Shown: positions 1 to 7,289, numbered from the stretch's first letter. The stretch: 8,957 nucleotides of DNA from a bacterium (GCA_030424955.1 JAUHVS010000194.1:1-8957); one strand, 5' to 3'. Translations and numbers: made by a program. The notes: generated by a model from the sequence alone, not told the origin.

Positions 1-342
1 CACCGACAGCGTCACGGGGGGCTCGGCGATCAGGTCGGGCCAGTGCGGGTGGGCGACGTGGGCGCGGGCCGCCGCGGCCCAGCCTTGCAGCGCCGCCGGC
101 GCGCCCGCCGTCAGCCAGCCGCCGTCAAAATCATCAAAGGCGTCAAGGGGTTGCACCTCGAGCCAGGCCACCACCTCGGGGTGCGCGTCCGCCCACGGCA
201 GGGGCCCGCCCTCGAAGGGCCGCGGCCCCCACACGTCCCGGTGCAGGCGCAGGGCGGTGCTGAGCGCGTCGAAGCGCGCCCGCAGCTCGGCCGCGGTGGC
301 CAGCCCGGTGGGCAGGGGGTTGGGGGTGGGCTCGGCGGACAT
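1..342 (-). CDS. Unidentified protein, N-terminal 114 residues (runs off left edge)
   Basis: An ATG at 342 opens a minus-strand frame with no stop through to base 1, giving the first 114 residues of a longer protein. It begins MSAEPTPNPLPTGL and is soluble-looking, with no signal peptide or membrane segment. It is rich in Ala, Pro and Trp, with a predicted helix (TAAELRARFDALSTALRLHR) followed by a segment with RPFEGGPLPW and HPEVVAWL. Proline/tryptophan segments like this are vaguely familiar from the N-terminal extension of some myxobacterial SAM-dependent methyltransferases, but no catalytic motif lies inside the window, so I assign no function. The ribosome binding site is weak (GAGCGAG just upstream). 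It lies 80 bases downstream of the pta stop on the same strand, so it could be read through from the ackA-pta operon. I am fairly confident that it is coding because codon use fits its neighbours and the competing frames give low-complexity Arg/Pro-rich shadows. Confidence 0.6.
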   Translation of the reverse strand, partial: MSAEPTPNPLPTGLATAAELRARFDALSTALRLHRDVWGPRPFEGGPLPWADAHPEVVAWLEVQPLDAFDDFDGGWLTAGAPAALQGWAAAARAHVAHPHWPDLIAEPPVTLSV

Positions 343-422
343 CGCTCGCTCACGCGCACGGACAGCGGCGCGGACGGTACCAGACCCGCCCGCCCCACGC
401 CCGCCGGGTCACCCCCACGGGC

Positions 423-2585
423 TCAGGCCTCGCTGGCGGCCAGCCGCTCTCGGCGCTGCTGCGTCTGTATAGCCGTCAGCGCGATGGTGAACACGATGTC
501 CTCCACCAGCGCGCCGCGGCTCAGGTCGTTCACCGGCATGGCCAGGCCCTGCAGCATGGGGCCGATGCTCACCACGTTGGCCGAGCGCTGCACGGCCTTG
601 TACACGGTGTTGCCTGTGTTCAGATCGGGGAACACAAACACGGTGGCGCGGCCCGCCACCTCGCTGTCGGGCGCCTTCTTGCGGCCCACACTCTCCACGC
701 TCGCGGCGTCGTACTGCAGCGGCCCGTCCACCAACAGATCGGGGCGCAGCGCCCGCACGCGCTCGGTGGCCTCGGCCACCTTCGCCACGTCTGCACCCTG
801 GCCCGACGCGCCCGTGCTGTAGCTGATCATCGCGATGCGCGGGGTGATGCCAAAGGCTCTGGCGCTCTCGGCCGACTGGATCGCGATGTCGGCCAGCTGA
901 TCGGCGGTGGGATCGGGGTTCACCGCGCAGTCGCCATACACCAGCACCTGCTCGGGCAGACACATGAAGAACACGCTCGACACCAGCCCGTAGCCCGGCG
1001 CGGTCTTGATGATCTGCAGCGCGGGCCGGATGGTGTTCGCGGTGGTGTTGACCGCGCCCGACACCAGGCCGTCCACGTCGCCCATCTTGAGCATCATGGT
1101 GCCCAGGAACACATCGTCGCGCAGCAGCATCTCGGCGCCCTTGGGGTGCAGCCCCTTGTGCTTGCGCAGCTCGACCAGCGGCTCGATGTAGCGCCCCACG
1201 TGCTCGCGGGGATCGAGGATCTCGACGCCCGTGAGGTCCAGGCCCTGGCGGTGCGCCTGGGCCAGGATCTTGTCGGGCCGGCCGATGAGCGCGCAGCGGG
1301 CGATGCCCCGCCGGGCGCAGATGGTGGCCGCCGTCAGGGTGCGGGGCTCGTCCCCCTCGGGCAGCACGATGCGCATGTTGGCCGCCCGGGCCCGCTCGAT
1401 GAGCAGGTGCCGGAAGGCCGGCGGCGAGATCAGCGGCTCGCGATCGATCTCGAGCTCAGTCCACAGGGCTTCGACGTCCAGGGCGTTGGCCACGGTGTTG
1501 ACCACCAGCTCGGCGCGGGCGGGATCGTCCACGGGCACGTCGATGTTCATGGTCAGGGCCGCCTGCGCCGTGGCGAAGGTGTCGGTCTTGACCCGCAGCA
1601 GCGGCAGCCCGGCCCGCAGCGCCGGCTCCGCCAGGGTGAGGATGTGCTCATCGGGCGTGAAGTCCCCCGACAGCAGCAGGCCGGCCAGCTTCACCCCCGC
1701 CAGCTCTGTCAGCGCCGCCCCCAGCAGGGTGTCGACCCGGTCCCCCGGGCTGATGAGCAGCGTGCCCGGCCGCAGCCCCCGCGCCACCACGTTGGGCAGG
1801 GTCATGGCGGCGACCTCCACCTGGTGCACCCGGCGCTTCAGATCGCCGGCGTTGAGGATCTCGGCGTTCAGCGCGGCCGCGACCTCCTTGACCCGCGGCA
1901 GCCCCAGCAGCGGCGAGTACGGGATCAGCCCCAGGCAGTGCAGCGACTCGGCGCCCAGCGCCGCGCGCCAGCGATCGGCGCACGCCCCCGAGAGCGGCTC
2001 GATTACCGCGTCGTTCATCCACTCCACCACGGGGCCGGCGCCGCGGGGCCGGTCATCGGGCACCTTGTTGACGATGACCCCGAACACATCCTCAGCGGCC
2101 AGCTCGTACGAGCGCACGGCCACCGAGAACGCCGCGGCCATCTCCTCGGGCGTGCGGCCCTCGGGCGCGCCCACCAGCACCACCTGGGCGTTCAGCGCGC
2201 GGGCCATGCCGATGTTGATCGACGTGCCGTACAGCGCGTCGTCCACGGGCACGAGGCCCTCGACCACCAGCACATCCGGCTCGTCGACGCAGGCCGCCTC
2301 GCACTGCTCCACCACCCGCTCCAGCAGCACCTGCTCGTCGCCGCCGGCGAGCATGGCCTCGACCTCTTCGCGGGTGAGCGGCTCGGGCGCAGGCGCCGAG
2401 GTCGTCAGCCGCGCGAGCGCCGTGCTCCCGTCCACCTGACGCCCCGGCCCGCGGGGCTGCGCGATGGGCTTGCAGAACCCCACCAGCAGGGACTGACGCT
2501 GCAGGGCGCGCACCAGCCCCAGGCTGGCCGCCGTGAGGCCGTTGCCGCGGTTGCCCGCCGAGATCACAAGCAGCGTACGGGTCAC
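423..2585 (-). CDS. pta: Phosphate acetyltransferase, long three-domain form
   Basis: This enzyme converts acetyl-CoA plus phosphate to acetyl phosphate plus CoA, and the reverse, in the cytoplasm. With acetate kinase it forms the acetate overflow/assimilation pathway. At 720 aa it matches the long E. coli-type Pta (about 714 aa). Domains in order: N-terminal P-loop-like dethiobiotin-synthetase fold (about 1-215), a DRTGG-type middle domain (about 225-340) and the catalytic PTA_PTB domain (about 391-712). The catalytic domain has RIVLPEGDEPRT (405-416), DGLVSGAVNTTANTIRP (505-521), YGDCAVNPDPTADQLA (550-565) and NDLSRGALVEDI (686-697). S689, R690 and D696 have the same spacing as the catalytic Ser309, Arg310 and Asp316 of the Methanosarcina enzyme. 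The N-terminal loop reads GNRGNGLTAASLG, with Leu where a true Walker A has Lys, as in E. coli Pta. The start is GTG; an SD-like GGGAG sits about 7 bases upstream, inside the end of ackA. Its first four bases (GTGA) overlap the ackA stop, which implies translational coupling. Confidence 0.97.
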   Translation of the reverse strand: MTRTLLVISAGNRGNGLTAASLGLVRALQRQSLLVGFCKPIAQPRGPGRQVDGSTALARLTTSAPAPEPLTREEVEAMLAGGDEQVLLERVVEQCEAACVDEPDVLVVEGLVPVDDALYGTSINIGMARALNAQVVLVGAPEGRTPEEMAAAFSVAVRSYELAAEDVFGVIVNKVPDDRPRGAGPVVEWMNDAVIEPLSGACADRWRAALGAESLHCLGLIPYSPLLGLPRVKEVAAALNAEILNAGDLKRRVHQVEVAAMTLPNVVARGLRPGTLLISPGDRVDTLLGAALTELAGVKLAGLLLSGDFTPDEHILTLAEPALRAGLPLLRVKTDTFATAQAALTMNIDVPVDDPARAELVVNTVANALDVEALWTELEIDREPLISPPAFRHLLIERARAANMRIVLPEGDEPRTLTAATICARRGIARCALIGRPDKILAQAHRQGLDLTGVEILDPREHVGRYIEPLVELRKHKGLHPKGAEMLLRDDVFLGTMMLKMGDVDGLVSGAVNTTANTIRPALQIIKTAPGYGLVSSVFFMCLPEQVLVYGDCAVNPDPTADQLADIAIQSAESARAFGITPRIAMISYSTGASGQGADVAKVAEATERVRALRPDLLVDGPLQYDAASVESVGRKKAPDSEVAGRATVFVFPDLNTGNTVYKAVQRSANVVSIGPMLQGLAMPVNDLSRGALVEDIVFTIALTAIQTQQRRERLAASEA

Positions 2586-3817
2586 AGGCTGTCTCCCTCA
2601 TGTCGTGCGGCCTCGGCCGCGTGGGCCGCGATCACACCCGCGGCGTCCTGCGCGATCAAGCGCTCTTCATCGGTGGGCACCACCAGGGCGACCCGGGCGC
2701 CGTCGGCCGTGATGCGCCCCTGGCTGTCGGCGCCGTGGGCGGCGTTGCGCGCCGCGTCCACCGGCAAGCCCAGCAGCGGGCCCACCAGATCGAGCACGCC
2801 GGCGCGCACGGCGGCCGAGTGCTCGCCGATGCCGCCGGTGAACACCAGGGCGTCCAGGCGGCCTAGCGCCACCGTCAACCCCATGATCTCCTTGGCCAAT
2901 CGGTAAACGAACACCTCGATGGCCAGCCGCGCGCCGGCGTGGCCCTCGGCGGCCGCCGCGCTCAGGCTGCGCATGTCGCTGGCCAGGCCGTCCGACAGGC
3001 CCAGCAGGCCGCTCTCCTTGTTGAGCAGGCGGGTGACGCCGTGCACGTCCAGGCCCAGCCGGTCCGCCAGGAAGGCGTGCAGCCCCGGATCCAGCGTACC
3101 CGAGCGCGTGCCCATCACCAGCCCCTCCAGCGGGGTCAGGCCCATGGTGGTGTCGACGGAGCGGCCTCCGAGCACCGCGGCCGCGCTGCACCCGTTGCCC
3201 AGGTGCGCGGTGATGAGCGCCAGGTCGCCCACGGGCTTGCCCAGCAGCGCCGCGGCCTGGGCGGTCACGTACCGGTGCGAGGTGCCGTGGAACCCGTACC
3301 GCCGCACGCCCAGCTCGCGGTAGAGCCGCTGCGGCACCGCGTAGTGGAACGCCCGCGGGGGCATGGTCTGGTGGAACGCCGTGTCGAACACGCCCACCTG
3401 CGGCAGGTGCGGGAAGCGCGCGCGGGCCGCCGCCACCCCCAGCAGGTTCACCGGGTTGTGGAGCGGCGCCAGGTGCGACATCGCCTCCACCCCCGCCACC
3501 ACCGCGTCATCGATCAGCACCGACGCCGTGAACTGCTCGCCGCCGTGCACCAGCCGGTGGCCCACGCCCGCGAGCCGGTCCCACAGGCCAGGTTGGGCCC
3601 GCAGCACCGCCACGATGGCCTCGATGGCCGCGTCGTGGCTGCCGTCGCGCAGGGTCACCTCGCCGGCGGCGCCGTGCTCACCCTGCCAGTGCAGCCGTCC
3701 GGGCTCGGCCCCACCCAGCCGCTCGGCGAGGCCGCTGAGCGGCCGCACGTTCGTCGCCGGATCCATGACCGCAAACTTCACAGAGGACGACCCGCTGTTG
3801 AGCACCAGGATCTGCAC
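2582..3817 (-). CDS. ackA: Acetate kinase
   Basis: Acetate kinase interconverts acetyl phosphate plus ADP with acetate plus ATP in the cytoplasm, giving substrate-level ATP together with the downstream pta product. From the chosen start it is 411 aa, close to the usual 400. It belongs to the ASKHA fold. The N-terminal signature VLNSGSSSVKF gives N7, and the second signature is HLGNGCS (205-211). Other active-site positions seen are R88 in GHRLVHGG, D145 in VFDTAFHQ, H177 in YGFHGTSH, R238 in GTRSGTLDPG, and the glutamates of PTDEERLIA (384-385). These match Asn7, Arg91, Asp148, His180, Arg241 and Glu384 of the Methanosarcina enzyme. The frame is open 43 codons further upstream, but the family's conserved N-terminus begins at this GTG. 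A strong GGGGAGGTG lies 5-6 bases before it, so the longer start is unlikely. It is the first gene of the ackA-pta pair and overlaps pta by 4 bases. Confidence 0.97.
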   Translation of the reverse strand: MQILVLNSGSSSVKFAVMDPATNVRPLSGLAERLGGAEPGRLHWQGEHGAAGEVTLRDGSHDAAIEAIVAVLRAQPGLWDRLAGVGHRLVHGGEQFTASVLIDDAVVAGVEAMSHLAPLHNPVNLLGVAAARARFPHLPQVGVFDTAFHQTMPPRAFHYAVPQRLYRELGVRRYGFHGTSHRYVTAQAAALLGKPVGDLALITAHLGNGCSAAAVLGGRSVDTTMGLTPLEGLVMGTRSGTLDPGLHAFLADRLGLDVHGVTRLLNKESGLLGLSDGLASDMRSLSAAAAEGHAGARLAIEVFVYRLAKEIMGLTVALGRLDALVFTGGIGEHSAAVRAGVLDLVGPLLGLPVDAARNAAHGADSQGRITADGARVALVVPTDEERLIAQDAAGVIAAHAAEAARHEGDSL

Positions 3818-3820
3818 CGC

Positions 3821-3830
3821 ACACCTCCCC
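3821..3830 (-). promoter_or_regulatory. Ribosome binding site that sets the ackA start
   Basis: Read on the minus strand this is GGGGAGGTGT, a near-perfect anti-SD match 5-6 bases before the GTG at 3817. It decides the ackA start against ATG/GTG codons further upstream in the same open frame. It also agrees with where the conserved N-terminus of acetate kinases begins. Confidence 0.8.
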
Positions 3831-3970
3831 GGCTCGCGCAGCCGGTCAAACGAGGGGGCAGACATCGGCACCGGGGCGGGAGAGCTTGACCGCAGGCGCG
3901 CGGGCATCACGCCCCGTGTTTCAGGGCGGCAACAGGCGCGGGGCAAACCCGGCGGTGGTGTGCGAAATCG

Positions 3971-3988
3971 GCGCCGGCCGCCGGGCGC
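3971..3988 (-). terminator. Possible weak terminator after the propeller lipoprotein
   Basis: In the minus-strand transcript, 12 bases after the stop codon at 4000, the sequence GCGCCCGG-CGG-CCGGCGC can form a 7-pair GC stem with one bulged C. It is followed within a few bases by ATTT rather than a real U-run. The 182-base gap 3818-3999 also has to contain any ackA promoter; I could not pick out a convincing -35/-10 pair there. Stem strength supports a terminator and the poor T-tract argues against it. Confidence 0.3.
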
Positions 3989-3999
3989 TCAGGGGCGGG

Positions 4000-5724
4000 T
4001 CAGGGGCACGCCCGCCCGTTGTCGATCTGGAAGCGGATCAGGTAGCCCACGTTGACCCGGAACGCGCTGTAGCCCCCCACCAGCAGCCCCCCGTCGCAGC
4101 CGGGGCGGAAGGCCGCGTCGTTGATCCGGTGGGTGCTCTCCGCGTTGTACGGCGGCCCATCGAACCCGGGGATCGACACCTCGGTCAGCTCGCAGTCGTT
4201 GGCCACGTTGGGGCAGCGGTACAGGTCGTGGCGGTACTCGATCACCGTGCCGCGCACCGGCTGCACGCCCGCGCGGCCCACCACCAGCGCGCGGCGCCCG
4301 TCGTCCTGGAACGCCACCTGGGCGATGCCCTGGCGGCTGTAGTTGGGCGCGGTGTTGCTGGGCAGCAGGCGCCCGCCCTCGAAGCGGTGCACCCGCCGCC
4401 CCGACGTGCTGATGATCAAGGCGTAGTCCAGGGACGGGTGGGCGGCGATCCCCCCCAGGTTGCCGATGTTGCCCACCCCCGGCCGGGCCACCCACTCGGC
4501 CACCCCCCCCAGGGTGCGGTACAGGTGCAGATCGGCCCCGTTCTCGCCGCACGTCACCACCACGCCCACCCCACCGAACTCGTCGCGCACGTGGGCCAGG
4601 TCGCCGCAGCCCGCCGAGGTCACCGTCGCCGCGATGCCGGGCAGCCAGCCGCCGGTGTCCAGGGCGTAGCGCCGCAACACCGCGTTGTAGCCGCCGCCGA
4701 CCCGGCGCGACGCCAGCACCACAGGCACGCCGTCGGGCGACAGATCCACGGCCGTCAGCCGCTCGCCGGGCACGCGGGTGTCGAGCGACTCGGTCACGAC
4801 CGGGCCCTCGCCCGCGCGCCAGGCGCCGTCGCTGAGCTCGGCCACGAAGCCCACGTCCGGCTCGCCGAAGCGGTAGCCCGTGAGCACCGCGCGGTCCCCG
4901 CCGGGCAGGAACGCGAGATCCGTCCAGTACACGGGATCGCCCGCGGGCAGGGCGAAGGGCGTCGCCTCCCCCGTCTGCCAGTCCACCACCCAGCCGCCGC
5001 CCGAGTAGGCCAGCGCCACGGCGTAGTCGCCCGACGGGTGGAAGGCCACCCGCTGCAGCTCGGTCAAGCCGCCGACGGGCAGCCGGGTGTACTGATAGAC
5101 CCCGCGGGGCACAGGCCCCAGGGGGACCGCCGCGTCCTCGGGCGCGGCGTCGGGCGCGGCGTCGGGCAGGTCGGCGTCGGGCAGGGCGGCGTCCGGCGCC
5201 TCGGCGTCAAGCCAGGCGGCGTCAGGCGGACGGGCGTCCACCCAGGCAGCGTCCGCAGCCTGTGCGTCCATGGCCATGTCGGCGAGGGCCCCATCGCGCA
5301 GCGCAGCGTCCAGCCGGGCGTCGGGCAGCGCAGCGTCCAGCAGGGCGTCAGGGACCGCAGCGTCAAGCGGGGCAGCGTCGGGGCGCGATCCGTCGGGCGA
5401 GCCGCCGTCCGCGACCCCCGCGTCCCCCGCCCCGGTCGGCAACACACACACGCCGTCGAGGCACACCTCGCCCAGCAGACACCCCGACCGGTCCGCGCAG
5501 GGCCGCGCCTCGGGCACGCACTGCCAGCGCGCGGGATCACACCCGAAGCCTGGAGGACAGTCGCGGTTCTCGCGGCAGGCCGTCCCGCCCGCGTCGCGGC
5601 AGGCCGCGCCCAGGCACACCTCGCCCCCATCGGCCGCTGCGCCGGGCGCGGCGTCATCGCACCCCAGGCTCAGCGCCAGGCCGGCGCCCCACACCCACCG
5701 CACCCACCGAGCGCTCGCAGGCAC
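4000..5724 (-). CDS. Lipoprotein with Cys-rich module, Asp-Ala repeat stalk and probable seven-bladed beta-propeller
   Basis: A 574-aa exported lipoprotein of unknown role. Residues 1-21 are a signal peptide with hydrophobic core AGLALSL and lipobox LSLGC, so C22 is the lipidated Cys, followed by Asp-Asp. Residues 37-93 hold ten Cys (37, 42, 50, 56, 62, 69, 76, 82, 88, 93), including RENRDCPPGFGC and CLLGEVCLDGVC. This is a small disulfide-rich module of the EGF/Dickkopf-like kind seen in many myxobacterial surface proteins. Residues 116-199 are an Asp-Ala repeat stalk. From about 210 to the end there are seven repeats of a hydrophobic-x-P-x-G-x-hydrophobic strand pattern, for example VAFHPSGDYAVAL (226-238), LAFLPGGDRAVLTG (270-283) and GIAAHPSLDYALI (425-437). 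This suggests a seven-bladed WD40/YVTN-like propeller, usually a binding scaffold. Later Cys pairs (373/392, 504/511, 543/573) could form disulfides. The start is GTG: an in-frame TGA sits two codons upstream and a G-run ribosome binding site precedes it. No enzyme motif was seen. Confidence 0.85.
   Translation of the reverse strand: MPASARWVRWVWGAGLALSLGCDDAAPGAAADGGEVCLGAACRDAGGTACRENRDCPPGFGCDPARWQCVPEARPCADRSGCLLGEVCLDGVCVLPTGAGDAGVADGGSPDGSRPDAAPLDAAVPDALLDAALPDARLDAALRDGALADMAMDAQAADAAWVDARPPDAAWLDAEAPDAALPDADLPDAAPDAAPEDAAVPLGPVPRGVYQYTRLPVGGLTELQRVAFHPSGDYAVALAYSGGGWVVDWQTGEATPFALPAGDPVYWTDLAFLPGGDRAVLTGYRFGEPDVGFVAELSDGAWRAGEGPVVTESLDTRVPGERLTAVDLSPDGVPVVLASRRVGGGYNAVLRRYALDTGGWLPGIAATVTSAGCGDLAHVRDEFGGVGVVVTCGENGADLHLYRTLGGVAEWVARPGVGNIGNLGGIAAHPSLDYALIISTSGRRVHRFEGGRLLPSNTAPNYSRQGIAQVAFQDDGRRALVVGRAGVQPVRGTVIEYRHDLYRCPNVANDCELTEVSIPGFDGPPYNAESTHRINDAAFRPGCDGGLLVGGYSAFRVNVGYLIRFQIDNGRACP
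5128..5379 (-). repeat. In-gene repeat encoding an Asp-Ala stalk
   Basis: Codons 116-199 of the propeller lipoprotein encode about eighteen units starting Asp-Ala (or a close variant), spaced 5 or 4 residues apart: DAAPL, DAAVP, DALL, DAALP, DARL and so on to DAAPE, DAAVP. At DNA level the plus strand shows recurring GCGTC every 12-15 bases, including an almost exact tandem 12-mer (cgtcgggcgcgg) near 5136-5165. The unit varies between copies, so the repeat looks old or selected at protein level rather than freshly expanded. It probably forms an extended acidic spacer holding the propeller away from the membrane. Confidence 0.75.
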
Positions 5725-5939
5725 CGCTCAGCCCCCCGCCGTCGCGGGCCAGGCCAGCGCGCGCCCCCCTCGCCACCCGCCGAACCCGAGGGCTCCACGG
5801 CGGGCCTCTCCCACCATCTCGAAGTTGCGGACGTCCACCGGTGCTCCCCCAAACGCGACGCCCGAGGGTAGCCCGGGCCGCCCGGGGGCGGGCCAGGGAA
5901 AAGGCGCCGCGCGCACCCGCAGCGGCCGGCGGCCGGGCG
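5725..5939. other. 215-base intergenic region between the two lipoprotein genes
   Basis: It contains the ribosome binding site and presumably the promoter of the propeller lipoprotein, plus the terminator-like hairpin of the ice-binding gene. A 62-codon open frame on the minus strand (5728-5916) ends just upstream of, and in frame with, the lipoprotein start. It has no ribosome binding site and unremarkable composition, so I do not call it a gene. CCCGGG is repeated with 3 bases between copies around 5873-5887. No convincing -35/-10 pair was seen. Confidence 0.5.
5899..5918 (-). terminator. Probable intrinsic terminator of the ice-binding lipoprotein gene
   Basis: About 22 bases after the stop codon at 5940, the minus-strand transcript reads GGUGC-GCGCG-GCGCC followed directly by UUUU. 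The stem has five pairs (one G-U), extendable by one G-U. A GC stem plus U-tract at the right distance downstream fits Rho-independent termination and argues that this gene and the propeller lipoprotein are separate transcription units. Confidence 0.5.
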
Positions 5940-7268
5940 CTACTCGCTCGGCTCGGTCACCTGGTTGGCGTCCAGGGTGACCGCCGTCTGCGAGAGCAGC
6001 CGGCCGTTCGCCGTGGCGCCCGTCCCCAGCACGATCTCGGTCTGCGACAGGATCACGCCCTCGAAGTGCGCGGTCGAGTCGAGGGCGACCGCACCAAACG
6101 CCTGCCAGAAGATGTTCTGGGGCACCGCGCCCCCCGCGAGCAAGACCCGTGCGCCCGCCGCCTGGGTGATCCCCCCGGCGATCTGGAAGATCCAGACGTC
6201 ATTCGGTCCCCCGTCCAGGGTGACGTCCGTCGAGATCAGCACCCCCGTGCCCCACTTGTAGAGCCCCGGCACCAAGGTCAGCGCGCTGATGTCCCCATTG
6301 CCCAGCTCTGTGAAGTCCGGCAACGGGCGGCCCGCGGCGTCGGTGAACGCCGTCTCCATGTCGCTCACCGCGGTGGTCAGCGTGGCCGGCGTCGGCACGG
6401 CGTAGTCGGCCGCAAAGGCCTGCCCGACCAGCTGCGTCGACGTCGAGAACTCGCCCGAGGCGTCCAGGCTCAGCGAGAACCCGGTCATGGCCGTGGCGTC
6501 GATGGGGCTGACCCCGATGTCGCCCGTCAGCACGGAGTTGGGCACCGTGTCGATGCCGGACTTGGCCAGGATGACGAAGTCACCCGCGGTGCCCAGGTTG
6601 ACGGGCGCCGGCCCGTCGGCGACCGCGTCGCCCGTGGTGAAGGTCCAAGCCCGATCGACCGCCAGGGGCAGCCCCGCCAGGCTCTCGGCGTCGGTGGTGA
6701 TCGTCGCGGCGTACTGCGTATTCGCCAACAGGGCCTCGGTGGGCTCGAGCAGCGCGTGCGCCCCCACCGTCGTCACCTGCGCCGGCACCGCCACGTCGTC
6801 GAGGGTCAGGCGGAAGGACAGGCCGTCGATGGTCGCGGGATCCATCACCTCGCTGAACGTGATGGCCACGGTCCGGTTCAAGGCGACGCCCGTCGCGCCT
6901 GGGCGCGGGCTGATCACCACCACGGTCGGCGCCACAGGCCCGGCGTCGGGCATGGCGTCCACGGCCCCGTCGGCGCTGGCGTCGGGCTCGTCGCCGCCGT
7001 CCAACGGGCCGCCCACGTCCAGGTCGCCCCCCAGATCCATGGCGCCGTCGCCCCCCTGCATGCCCTCGTCGGCGGCGCCTCCCCCGTCGCCGCCTGCGCC
7101 CGAGTCGGCGCCGCCGCCGTCGAGCGCACCGCTGTCGAGCCCGCCGACCATCCCGTCCGACATGTCACCCGGGGCGGCTGTGTCGGCGTCGTCGCACGCG
7201 ACCGCGAACATCGCCAGGACCAGGGCCAGCGCGCCAGTGTAGGCGCCTCTTGTCAGTGTCGTCTTCAT
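5940..7268 (-). CDS. Lipoprotein with Ig-like domain and DUF3494 ice-binding domain
   Basis: A 442-aa exported lipoprotein. The signal peptide has hydrophobic stretch GALALVLAMFAVAC; the lipobox ends at C25 and is followed by Asp-Asp. Residues about 26-113 are a flexible Asp/Gly/Ala stalk. Residues about 114-214 form an SbsA-type bacterial Ig-like domain (Big_5): GATGVALNRTVAITFSEVMD at the start and AWTFTTGD at the end. Residues about 225-436 match the DUF3494 ice-binding beta-solenoid family, with LGTAGDFVILAKSGI, LTGDIGVSPI, GLYKWGTGV, NDVWIFQIAGG, NIFWQAFGAVAL, AHFEGVILSQTEI and NGRLLSQTAVTLD. Known family members bind ice crystals, giving freeze protection or ice adhesion; some have no shown ice activity. 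A cell-surface anchored version is consistent with adhesion, which is inference. I chose the ATG at 7268 (MKTTLTRG) because GGGGTGA sits 6 bases upstream. An in-frame ATG at 7274 would add two residues but lies too close to that site. Confidence 0.9.
   Translation of the reverse strand: MKTTLTRGAYTGALALVLAMFAVACDDADTAAPGDMSDGMVGGLDSGALDGGGADSGAGGDGGGAADEGMQGGDGAMDLGGDLDVGGPLDGGDEPDASADGAVDAMPDAGPVAPTVVVISPRPGATGVALNRTVAITFSEVMDPATIDGLSFRLTLDDVAVPAQVTTVGAHALLEPTEALLANTQYAATITTDAESLAGLPLAVDRAWTFTTGDAVADGPAPVNLGTAGDFVILAKSGIDTVPNSVLTGDIGVSPIDATAMTGFSLSLDASGEFSTSTQLVGQAFAADYAVPTPATLTTAVSDMETAFTDAAGRPLPDFTELGNGDISALTLVPGLYKWGTGVLISTDVTLDGGPNDVWIFQIAGGITQAAGARVLLAGGAVPQNIFWQAFGAVALDSTAHFEGVILSQTEIVLGTGATANGRLLSQTAVTLDANQVTEPSE
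6930..7193 (-). repeat. In-gene low-complexity Asp/Gly stalk
   Basis: This part of the ice-binding lipoprotein gene encodes a stretch made almost entirely of Asp, Gly, Ala, Ser and Met (for example LDGGGADSGAGGDGGGAADE). It has no regular period. It differs in residue choice from the Asp-Ala-Pro stalk of the neighbouring lipoprotein but sits in the same place, between the lipidated Cys and the folded domains. Confidence 0.7.
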
Positions 7269-7274
7269 GACCAT

Positions 7275-7281
7275 TCACCCC
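7275..7281 (-). promoter_or_regulatory. Ribosome binding site deciding the ice-binding gene start
   Basis: The minus strand reads GGGGTGA here. The spacing is 6 bases to the ATG at 7268 and zero to the ATG at 7274, so the downstream ATG is the better start. Confidence 0.55.
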
Positions 7282-7289
7282 TACACACA

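Noticed and set aside
383..410. GACCCG/CGGGTC inverted repeat after pta as a terminator
   Set aside because: The loop is 16 bases and no T-run follows on the minus strand.
1146..2906. 586-codon plus-strand open frame opposite pta and ackA
   Set aside because: It is a composition shadow: His/Gln/Arg/Gly-rich translation with no family resemblance, wholly antisense to two genes with complete catalytic motifs.
3818..3946. 43-codon N-terminal extension of acetate kinase
   Set aside because: The family's conserved N-terminus begins at the GTG at 3817, and a strong ribosome binding site sits directly before it.
3886..5871. 661-codon plus-strand open frame opposite the propeller lipoprotein
   Set aside because: Low-complexity His/Arg/Val/Gly translation, antisense to a gene with a signal peptide and ordered domains; long antisense frames are expected at this GC content.
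5728..5916. 62-codon minus-strand frame ending just before the propeller lipoprotein start
   Set aside because: No ribosome binding site and no distinctive composition; it is more likely the open upstream part of the same frame than a leader peptide.
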